Assembly (NCBI GenBank): GCA_017481065.1
Contig: JAFUPT010000166.1
Location: 1 to 42,050, forward strand
Reading direction: 5' to 3'
From: Clostridia bacterium
GTDB taxonomy: Bacteria > Bacillota_A > Clostridia > Christensenellales > Aristaeellaceae
DNA: 42,050 bases
The notes under the pieces were generated by a model. The model was given only the letters and a program-made list of their open reading frames with translations, had not been told where the DNA came from and searched no databases. A program made the position numbers and the translations under genes. This document shows, in pieces, positions 1-6,083 of this stretch; position 1 is the first letter of the stretch; each line of letters opens with the position of its first letter.

Positions 1-141
1 AAGGTCTGCACGGGTGAGTACGCCGTTCAGAGCGCCGCCACCGCCGCCGAAACCGCCGCCAAAGCCCCAGCCGCCGCCGAACAGGCTGGCCACGATCAGA
101 AGACCGATAAGACCACCCCAGCCGCCGCCGAAGCCAAAGCC
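1..141. repeat. 141-bp terminal direct repeat (left copy)
   Basis: Bases 1-141 are identical to 41910-42050. An exact overlap of 141 bases is what a de Bruijn assembler using k=141 leaves at the ends of a circular contig, so I read it as a circularity mark and not as biological terminal redundancy. The unique genome is then 41,909 bp. The repeat lies inside a coding region, the glycine-rich gene that crosses the junction. Confidence 0.95.
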
Positions 142-210
142 ATCACCGCCGTTGGAATTGCTGTCCTGGCCCATTGCATAGCCCATTGCAAAGTCATTGT
201 TTTCTGCCAT
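1..210 (-). CDS. Glycine- and cysteine-rich accessory late protein, N-terminal part (gene crosses contig junction)
   Basis: This holds the start of a 253-residue protein whose remainder is at 41358-41909. The ATG at 210 follows a strong AGGAGGTG site (about 214-221). The first 70 codons encode a polar start (MAENNDFAMGYAMGQD), a glycine-rich stretch, and a short hydrophobic segment (GGLIGLLIVASLFGG) that could be a membrane or packing helix, followed by more FGGG repeats. A shorter reading that starts at an internal GTG (position 93, equivalent to 42002) would lose this RBS and N-terminus. The function is unknown; proteins with this glycine-rich head and cysteine-rich body are common as hypothetical proteins in gut Clostridia phages. 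Confidence 0.85.
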   Translation of the reverse strand, partial: MAENNDFAMGYAMGQDSNSNGGDGFGFGGGWGGLIGLLIVASLFGGGWGFGGGFGGGGGALNGVLTRADL

Positions 211-240
211 AGTTACACCTCCTGAGTATGTATTATTCAA

Positions 241-259
241 ACGGTGCTGCAGTCACCGT
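241..259 (-). other. Small hairpin upstream of the glycine/cysteine-rich gene
   Basis: Inverted repeat ACGGTG / CACCGT with a 7-base loop, in the gap between the genes at 265-504 and 210. On the minus strand it is followed by only a short T run, so it is at best a weak terminator or an attenuator. It may partly separate the two transcripts. Confidence 0.3.
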
Positions 260-264
260 GAGAA

Positions 265-504
265 TCATTTGGGAAGTCGGAAGCCCATGCTTTGAGCAAC
301 CTGATTGAGATCCACGCCGCGATTCTGCGCCATTTGGTGTGCTTCGTTCTGAATCTGCTGCGGCGTTTTGCCGTTCATGAACTGCGCAGCCTGGCGAAAA
401 ACCGGGAAACTCTGAATAAGCCGGTTTGCTATCGCGTTGGGGTTTACGCCCTTCTGAAGCATCTGAATAACCTGCATCGGGTTCATAGGCGTTTTATTCA
501 TCAT
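265..504 (-). CDS. Small helical protein of unknown function
   Basis: 79 residues starting at tandem ATG codons (504/501) and overlapping the end of the preceding gene (494-919) by 11 bases, so it is probably translationally coupled to it. It is rich in Gln, Asn and Met (MNPMQVIQMLQKGVNPNAI) and predicted mostly helical, with no membrane segment. The pair with 494-919 and the cysteine-rich gene that follows form an accessory late block downstream of lysis. I do not recognise a characterised family; proteins of this kind recur beside tail and lysis genes in Clostridia phages. Confidence 0.75.
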   Translation of the reverse strand: MMNKTPMNPMQVIQMLQKGVNPNAIANRLIQSFPVFRQAAQFMNGKTPQQIQNEAHQMAQNRGVDLNQVAQSMGFRLPK

Positions 505-919
505 TTGCGCTCGCCGCCTTTCTGGAAGCCGTCTTTGCCCCTGAGAACGCCGCAAAGCGCTGGTTGAGGATTTCCTCAAGCGCGTCCATTGTCACGTACT
601 GGGCGGCATTCTGTTGGGCTGTCTGCATCTCGTTAAATGTTCTGAAGTCCACGTTTCCCATCGCGTCCACCGCCTTGTAGTAAGCCGCATGGTTTGCGCG
701 GTCAATGAACCAGCATTCCATGCCGGGTACAACATTCGAAGCAACAGCTTCTTCACGGCCGGATACATAACGCGCCTGGACACTGCCATCGTTCATCACG
801 GGCTGCATCTGTATTTGGGGCTGGGGCTGGTACATGGGCATAGGCTGCTGGAATGCTGGCCGCTGGAAAGCAGGGCCTTGCGGCATACCTGGCTGATAAT
901 AGGGGTTAGGATTGAACAA
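494..919 (-). CDS. Pro/Gln-rich accessory late protein
   Basis: 141 residues from a TTG at 919, chosen because GGGAGG sits 7 bases upstream; a longer frame to 1063 would run back through a terminator and lacks an RBS. Residues 1-50 are Pro/Gln/Met-rich (QPQPQIQMQPVM), probably disordered. Residues 50-110 are a compact domain (PGMECWFIDRANHAAYYKAVDAMG) and the rest is helical and basic. This layout, a PQ-rich linker followed by a small folded domain, resembles virion-associated or scaffold-like accessory proteins, but no function can be assigned. It is the first gene after the paired terminators at 1017-1113. Confidence 0.8.
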   Translation of the reverse strand: MFNPNPYYQPGMPQGPAFQRPAFQQPMPMYQPQPQIQMQPVMNDGSVQARYVSGREEAVASNVVPGMECWFIDRANHAAYYKAVDAMGNVDFRTFNEMQTAQQNAAQYVTMDALEEILNQRFAAFSGAKTASRKAASANDE

Positions 920-932
920 GAAATCGCCTCCC

Positions 933-962
933 TTCTGGAATAATTTTCCCAGAATTCCAGAA
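933..962 (-). other. Inverted repeat abutting the RBS of the 494-919 gene
   Basis: TTCTGGAAT (933-941) and ATTCCAGAA (954-962) form a perfect 9-bp stem with a 12-base loop. On the minus-strand transcript it ends next to the GGGAGG ribosome site at 926-932. It could set an mRNA 5' end or tune translation; there is no T tract for termination. Confidence 0.4.
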
Positions 963-1016
963 ACGGCGGGTGCAGCAGGCGTGCAGAAGTGTGCAAAGCA
1001 GGTGCAAAATGGGCAT

Positions 1017-1049
1017 AAAAAAAGAACTGTCCGGAATTTCCGGACAGTT
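1017..1049 (-). terminator. Rho-independent terminator
   Basis: A near-perfect palindrome (AACTGTCCGGAA / TTCCGGACAGTT, 1025-1049) is followed on the minus strand by C and seven T (from the A run at 1017-1023). It lies downstream of the lysis cassette and is a strong intrinsic terminator. Confidence 0.9.
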
Positions 1050-1084
1050 GAAGGTGTAAGCATTTCTTACAGGTTGCCAAAAAT

Positions 1085-1113
1085 AAAAAAGGGCCGGAGC
1101 GTTATGCTCCGGC
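1085..1113 (-). terminator. Rho-independent terminator overlapping the end of the upstream gene
   Basis: GCCGGAGC / GCTCCGGC stem with loop GTTAT (1093-1113), followed on the minus strand by CCTTTTTTATTT. The TAA stop of the gene at 1102-1383 lies in the loop region. With the second terminator at 1017-1049 it forms a tandem stop after lysis, so the accessory block beyond must rely on read-through or its own promoter. Confidence 0.9.
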
Positions 1114-1383
1114 TTTATCTCTGAGGTATCTGTATTCAATTATGGGGATGACTTTAGCAAGGTGACGTGTGACGGAAGATCGGCTGTAATGGATACCCTC
1201 CGCTGCGGCGATATCCGCATCGTAGAGGTCATCTACCAGCCGCAGGCGGGCCATTTCGCGTTCAACGGGCTTGATGCCGGGAGTGCGGCGGATCAGATCG
1301 ACTATTTGATCTGTGTCCAGCTCCCGGCGCACAAGATCCTCAAACGGGATGATTTCGCAGCCAGTCTTATTCTTCCCTCGCAA
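1102..1383 (-). CDS. Small HTH-like protein at the end of the lysis cassette
   Basis: 93 residues if it starts at TTG 1383, inside the end of the preceding gene (17-base overlap); no clear RBS precedes it, so the true start could be further in. The C-terminal half (DADIAAAEGIHYSRSSVTRHLAKV) has the pattern of a helix-turn-helix of the sigma region 4 / transposase HTH kind, and the N-terminal half is charged and helical. It could be a late regulator. It is the last gene before the tandem terminators. Confidence is good that it is a gene and low for function. Confidence 0.7.
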   Translation of the reverse strand: MRGKNKTGCEIIPFEDLVRRELDTDQIVDLIRRTPGIKPVEREMARLRLVDDLYDADIAAAEGIHYSRSSVTRHLAKVIPIIEYRYLRDKAGA

Positions 1384-1594
1384 TCATTTGTTTGACTTCA
1401 ACAGGCACTTCGACCTTTTCTTTCTTTTCAATCTGAGTGCCGAAGTAGAAGGAAATCACCATCGCCACGATGGAAAGCACATTGTCCGGGGAGATGTCGC
1501 CGCGCAGCGCCAACACCGCGAACACAAGAAGCACAACGAGAGTTACGATAGTCTTCACCTTCAGAAGGTTTGCGAGGTTGTTTTTCCATTCCAT
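1367..1594 (-). CDS. Small membrane protein, probable holin
   Basis: 75 residues, ATG 1594 with a strong AAAGGAGA site 7 bases upstream. Two hydrophobic segments (about residues 14-30 and 38-51) flank a short polar turn (RGDISPDNV), followed by a charged, Lys/Glu-rich tail (EKKEKVEVPVEVK). Size, topology and position after the endolysin fit a class II holin that would open the membrane to the endolysin. The neighbouring single-pass protein at 1609-1980 is the alternative holin candidate, and the two could act together. Confidence 0.75.
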   Translation of the reverse strand: MEWKNNLANLLKVKTIVTLVVLLVFAVLALRGDISPDNVLSIVAMVISFYFGTQIEKKEKVEVPVEVKQMIAREE

Positions 1595-1608
1595 ATGTAT
1601 ATCTCCTT

Positions 1609-1980
1609 TCAGTCTTCCGGACTATCCTTCAATTCGAGGATTTCCTTTTCGTAGTGGGCCGAAAGATGGTTCCGACCCTTGTCAGTGTAGCTTCGATACA
1701 TATTGCAAAGCTGTTGTTTCTTGGACGTAGGACACCAGCCGCGTCCAACGTAGAAGTCGTGCGCCTGACTCAAGCGTTCATACTGGAGATCGGCCACATC
1801 ATCAGTGATCGCATCCAGCTTTTCGAGAACATCCCGACGAAACTTACGCTCTTCTTCCTTTTCAACCTTGCGGCGTGCATGGGCATTTTTGATCGGCTTC
1901 CAGAGAATTGCCGTAAGGCAGCCCACAATCGCCATGATGTACCCGGCATAGTCGGCCGCAACCTTCAAAAACCGCTCCAT
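1609..1980 (-). CDS. Single-pass membrane protein of the lysis cassette (holin-like)
   Basis: 123 residues from ATG 1980. An earlier ATG at 1986 would leave only 2 bases to AAGGAG, whereas 1980 leaves 8. One N-terminal hydrophobic segment (about residues 10-28, AGYIMAIVGCLTAILW) is followed by a basic, strongly helical stretch (ARRKVEKEEERKFRRDVLEKL) and a conserved-looking tail with a GWC motif (YVGRGWCPTSKK). Proteins of this layout lie next to endolysins in many Bacillota prophages. It is likely a holin or holin partner. Confidence 0.75.
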   Translation of the reverse strand: MERFLKVAADYAGYIMAIVGCLTAILWKPIKNAHARRKVEKEEERKFRRDVLEKLDAITDDVADLQYERLSQAHDFYVGRGWCPTSKKQQLCNMYRSYTDKGRNHLSAHYEKEILELKDSPED

Positions 1981-1985
1981 TGGCA

Positions 1986-3020
1986 TCACTCCTTTACGAT
2001 TTCGATGTACTTGTCGCTGACCCAGCCGACCATGCTGCCAAGGTCTACAGCCTTCCAGCCGTCCATGTTGACCGCCGGGTAGGTTTCGCCCTTCTTGGCC
2101 ACGTCCAGTACCTGGTACTGCTTTCCGGGGCCGCTGCGCACGTTCACAGTGCCGCCAGTGATGCACACGGCATCGCCAGTGACGGACGTTTCGGGTTCGG
2201 GTGCAGGGGCTTCGGGTACACTGGGTATAACCTGTTCCAGCGCAACCAGAGCGCCTTCCATTTCGTTGTCGGTAGCTGCATCATAGATTCCAGTTACAGG
2301 CAGGCCAACCAGCGTCTGGAAGGCTTTCAGCGCCTCTTCGGTTTCACTGCCGAAATCTCCATCCGCGCCGTATTTGGGCAGATCAAAGCCCAGCTTCATC
2401 AGGTTCTGCTGGAGGGCTTTCACCGCATCGCCTTCCATGCCGCGAGAGAGGTAGATGCCGCCAGACGCTTCCGCCTTACGCACGGTAGCCTTGCTGCCGT
2501 TGGAAAGGATGATCCAAGTATGCCCCTTGGTCTTGGTACACTGAATCATGCCGCGCTCAAGGTATGCATCCTGAGTATTGTACTTACTTTCGGTAAGCTT
2601 TTCGAACAGGCCCGTGCTCATAAGCACAGAAACAAGGGTCGCAGTGTAGAAATCCGGGATGGTGATATTCAGGCCTGCCTTGCGTACTGCATACTGCACG
2701 CACAGACGCACCAATCGCGCACAGTCGGTTTCAACCTTCTTTGTGGTCTTAGAAGGATCGAAGTTGTTGTTCTTTACATCATTCCATAGGGTCTGGTTCT
2801 GAGACTGGTCATAGCCAATATCATCATTGGCGCATGCCATTTCCATACCTTTCGCTGCATATTCTGCCAGTAGCGGGTCTTTGAAGCGAAGAGTTACCCA
2901 ACCCTTGGAGTGTTTATACCAGTTTCTGGTATAAACCTCACGTCCAGACTGATCACCAGCAGCGCCACCGCTGATTTTTCCTGTTTCAGAACTGGATGCA
3001 TGTCCGATTTTTACTGTCAT
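1986..3020 (-). CDS. Endolysin: cysteine amidase/peptidase with PG-binding and SH3 domains
   Basis: 344 residues, ATG 3020 with GAAAGGAG upstream. The N-terminal domain (1-170) resembles NlpC/P60- or CHAP-like cell-wall hydrolases of Clostridia phages: candidate catalytic Cys100 in DCARLV and His167 in KGHTWI. Residues about 191-250 form a peptidoglycan-binding type 1 repeat (GDAVKALQQNLMKLGF, YGADGDFGSETEEALKAFQ). After a Pro/Glu linker, residues about 275-344 form a bacterial SH3 domain (TVNVRSGPGKQYQVL). No signal peptide is seen, so release should need the holins encoded next. The Cys motif is usually DCSSL; Ala-Arg here is a mild departure. It cleaves host peptidoglycan at the end of infection. 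Confidence 0.88.
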   Translation of the reverse strand: MTVKIGHASSSETGKISGGAAGDQSGREVYTRNWYKHSKGWVTLRFKDPLLAEYAAKGMEMACANDDIGYDQSQNQTLWNDVKNNNFDPSKTTKKVETDCARLVRLCVQYAVRKAGLNITIPDFYTATLVSVLMSTGLFEKLTESKYNTQDAYLERGMIQCTKTKGHTWIILSNGSKATVRKAEASGGIYLSRGMEGDAVKALQQNLMKLGFDLPKYGADGDFGSETEEALKAFQTLVGLPVTGIYDAATDNEMEGALVALEQVIPSVPEAPAPEPETSVTGDAVCITGGTVNVRSGPGKQYQVLDVAKKGETYPAVNMDGWKAVDLGSMVGWVSDKYIEIVKE

Positions 3021-3038
3021 GATCTCACTCTCCTTTCG

Positions 3039-4748
3039 TTATTCGGCAGCCGCAGCTAGGGCGGCAGCAACACGTTCTTCGATGCTTACATGCAGGGGCT
3101 TCACATATTCCACTTCGATGGTTCCGTCACCGTACAGGGTGTTGGTCTGTTCGGGCTCGACAGCGGTTATGATGTGCGGCGTGAGCTGGATTTCGATGCG
3201 CGTTGCCGGTTTGTAGACGATCTGGACGGGTGTTCCTGCGGCGTACTGAGCATTGATGAATGCATTAAATTCCTCCGCAGTTTCAAATGCCTTGCTGTAA
3301 AACCAAAGTCCTGTGCCAGATACTGTAGCACTGTTGTTCACGGCGCTGTCATACGCTCCACGCTTCGAGCCGATAAAGTGCGAACACGAACATTCCGCAA
3401 ACGCCTGTACAGACAGGTTGTGAGTCATAACAAACTGATTTGCACCGTTTTTTGCAAAATCACCAACAGTTACAGTGTACATCGCCCACTCAATCACAGC
3501 CTTACCCGTCAGCCACTCATAACGGAAGCCGTAGACAGTCTGGCCGATTTGGACGGTGTGGAGCTTGCCCTTAATCGGCGTCCCATTGGTGCTGAATTCG
3601 AGATGGAGTTTCGTTTTTGATGCCGCCATATACGTCGGGTCATCTAAGCGACAACGGCAGTATCTGGCGTTTTCATGGCCTGATATAGATGCACTGCTTA
3701 AATACTCAGTGTCCCGTGTCATACCCAATGCGTGTCCAATGTAGTTTTTGTGTTCGTCATACAGCAGCAAAAAGAATGTACATTTATCTGTTGCTGACCT
3801 ATGAGAAAGCACTACATCATTGTCACCGATATAGACATAATCCGAAGCCCATCCTTCCACTTCCGCATCAAGTCCATCGTTCACAGACGGAACCACACCA
3901 AATGTAAGGTTGCACAGATTCTCCGTCTCATGATTCAGCCCCAGCTTATCGTAGCCGATAAAGGGGCGGATGTTAATACTGGGTTCCCACGGCAATGCTT
4001 CGCTTCCTTCGTTTACCATGAGCATTACTCTCTCGTTTGAGAATGCCGTGCCCGCAGCTGATGCAAAGGCGTAGGCATACGCCCCCGTATTGGTTGCCAC
4101 AAATGTAGCGGGAACACCGAGATATACATTTCCAACGTGAGCGTTTGCAACTCTATCCCATATTGCAATTATTACATTCCCACCGACTGAGACAGTGTAC
4201 GTATTGCCAGCAGTCACCATAGTGATACCGACGCTTTGCCACGCTTCGTTCGTCAGAGTGCCATTGAGAACAAGATCGCCATCGTTTCTCCAAGTACCAG
4301 TTACGCCATAATGCTCAAAATTGCCGTTTGCCATTGCTTCGCCCGGATTAAGCTTATTTTTCCCACCCCCTGCCGGGTACGGGTCGCCGCTGCCCAGCTG
4401 CTGCGGTTCCAGCACTGTCACGGGCTGCAAGAGCGACCCTGCATCGGGCAGGAAAGTTACGGGATTGCCGCTTGCCTTGGCGGTTTCGCCGCGAACGCGC
4501 ATGCCGATTTCCTTGGCATAATTGCCGAAGGATGCAAGTGCCTGATCCATTGCGCTCTTGCTGCTGGACAGGTCGATTTGCAGCTTCCAGTAATCTTCGT
4601 TATCCAGCGCGATTCCGGCGGGCACGTCCTGCAAAGCGAAATAGACCTTGCTGCCGTCCGGGGACATAACGGTATCCTTGATGGAATAGGCAAGCGACGG
4701 GTCGTGCTTGCCCTTGGGTTCAAAAATCAGGTTTGTAAGCAGTTTCAT
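3039..4748 (-). CDS. Tail fibre / receptor-binding protein
   Basis: 569 residues, overlapping the stop of the upstream gene by ATGA. Residues about 15-56 (YSIKDTVMSPDGSKVYFAL, then a YWKL motif) resemble the small N-terminal modules that attach gut phage fibres or bind sugar. About 140-270 is a beta-rich jelly-roll-like, carbohydrate-binding-like domain (GTWRNDGDLVLNGTLTNEAW). The rest is beta-rich with no clear family, ending in a short Ala-rich helix. It lies between the tail proteins and the endolysin, the usual place for receptor-binding proteins. No reverse transcriptase or template repeat is present that would diversify it. Confidence 0.75.
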   Translation of the reverse strand: MKLLTNLIFEPKGKHDPSLAYSIKDTVMSPDGSKVYFALQDVPAGIALDNEDYWKLQIDLSSSKSAMDQALASFGNYAKEIGMRVRGETAKASGNPVTFLPDAGSLLQPVTVLEPQQLGSGDPYPAGGGKNKLNPGEAMANGNFEHYGVTGTWRNDGDLVLNGTLTNEAWQSVGITMVTAGNTYTVSVGGNVIIAIWDRVANAHVGNVYLGVPATFVATNTGAYAYAFASAAGTAFSNERVMLMVNEGSEALPWEPSINIRPFIGYDKLGLNHETENLCNLTFGVVPSVNDGLDAEVEGWASDYVYIGDNDVVLSHRSATDKCTFFLLLYDEHKNYIGHALGMTRDTEYLSSASISGHENARYCRCRLDDPTYMAASKTKLHLEFSTNGTPIKGKLHTVQIGQTVYGFRYEWLTGKAVIEWAMYTVTVGDFAKNGANQFVMTHNLSVQAFAECSCSHFIGSKRGAYDSAVNNSATVSGTGLWFYSKAFETAEEFNAFINAQYAAGTPVQIVYKPATRIEIQLTPHIITAVEPEQTNTLYGDGTIEVEYVKPLHVSIEERVAAALAAAAE

Positions 4749-6079
4749 GAACTTACCTCCTCATTCACCTTGGTGTATTCCAAGATAAGACATACATTCT
4801 TCGTGCCGCTCCATTTCGTGCCAAAGGTCATGCTGACGTTGGAGCTATCCTTCGCCACGTTCATGCTCACTGAATACTGCAGGTCGTTGAACTGGCAGAA
4901 GGGGATGGGGCGAATAGAAGTCGAACCACTTACGGAAAAGAAACCTCTAGCCGAAATCAACGTCTCAGGCATATTCGGCAAGTTTGCAACCACGCCGCCT
5001 GTACCGTTGAGCGTAGTGGTGAATTGAAGCACGCTTCGATAGACCCGCTTCCCATCAATCCACCTACCACCCGTATCGACTTCACCGGCAGAATAGTTAG
5101 TTACGCCGTCGATTCCGGCGTAGAACCGGGAAGGGTAATAGCACTGAAACAAGGGATTTCCTTCTGTAGCCTTAGAGAACGAGCCGAAACATACGCCGCC
5201 AGTGGACGCACCAGAGAGATGAACATTGGCAAAAGAACGGGACACCTCTATCGCAGATGTAGTTGATTCGTACTTATCGCCAAACCAGAGCAGTAGATTC
5301 CAGTCCGCATTTTTATCCAGAATTTCAGAAATCACTGTATGGATTTCATCAGCCAACGCCGAGTCAATCAAGGATGTGAGATCAACCGCAACAGGGTCAA
5401 CGTCCGGCCGGGCTTTGTCCTGATAATACAGGTACAGTGACATAAACTCAGGTCGTGCCGCCGCGCTTTTGCTCAACGCAATACTTGACAGGAGGTTTTC
5501 ACCTTCATCGTTCGGTTCAGAATCCGTTGAGCGTTCAGCCGTGAACGCGGTTATAGAAGGCTTATATCTTGCATCGATCACATACAGGTATTCGCTATTT
5601 TCGCCGCGCAGATCGAAGAAATAATCGGCGTTATTGAAAAAATCACCAAATATTACATCTGCGGTTATACCAAATCGTAATCCAAGCCGCTCACTTGCAA
5701 AAGCATCTCCCGAATAACCAATGTCGCTCACTTTAAACAGCGGAAGCAAACGAGTGTCGATATTCGGCGGATATGAAGACAGCGGAGAAAACACAAACTT
5801 CCCCGTGAAAGTCTTCGTGGCTCCGTTTGCCCAAGAAATACTTTTGAATCCATATTCCAGTGTACCGCTGTATACCGCAGTCGAGTTGCTCCCCCTCACA
5901 GCACCCGCAGTATCGCGATAGTATAGCTGTAGTTCAGCACGCATGCTGCTCACTTTTTTACCTGAAACATTCTTAATGCTGATACTATAACTCGTTTCTT
6001 CACCGATGGTGATGATGTTCGGAGAAAACGAAATCGCCGTAACTTCGAAATTCTTATCGAAGGATTTAAATATCGCCAT
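4745..6079 (-). CDS. Baseplate / upper tail fibre protein
   Basis: 444 residues, ATG 6079 with GAGGTG upstream. The N-terminus (ITIGEETSYSISIKNVSGKK) reads like an Ig-like beta-sandwich; the middle contains aromatic beta strands, and the C-terminal 120 residues (GRWIDGKRVYRSVLQFTTT onward) match the style of phage tip or sialidase-like capsid-surface domains in Streptococcus and Clostridia phages. It sits directly after the tail-associated protein and before the fibre, so it is likely part of the adsorption tip. The exact family is not recognised. Confidence 0.65.
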   Translation of the reverse strand: MAIFKSFDKNFEVTAISFSPNIITIGEETSYSISIKNVSGKKVSSMRAELQLYYRDTAGAVRGSNSTAVYSGTLEYGFKSISWANGATKTFTGKFVFSPLSSYPPNIDTRLLPLFKVSDIGYSGDAFASERLGLRFGITADVIFGDFFNNADYFFDLRGENSEYLYVIDARYKPSITAFTAERSTDSEPNDEGENLLSSIALSKSAAARPEFMSLYLYYQDKARPDVDPVAVDLTSLIDSALADEIHTVISEILDKNADWNLLLWFGDKYESTTSAIEVSRSFANVHLSGASTGGVCFGSFSKATEGNPLFQCYYPSRFYAGIDGVTNYSAGEVDTGGRWIDGKRVYRSVLQFTTTLNGTGGVVANLPNMPETLISARGFFSVSGSTSIRPIPFCQFNDLQYSVSMNVAKDSSNVSMTFGTKWSGTKNVCLILEYTKVNEEVSS

Positions 6080-6083
6080 AAAA

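Noticed and set aside
920..1063. N-terminal extension of the 494-919 gene
   Set aside because: It would start inside a strong terminator and lacks an RBS, while TTG 919 has GGGAGG at the right distance.
3039..4748. Diversity-generating retroelement acting on the fibre gene
   Set aside because: No reverse transcriptase gene and no template/variable repeat pair were found.
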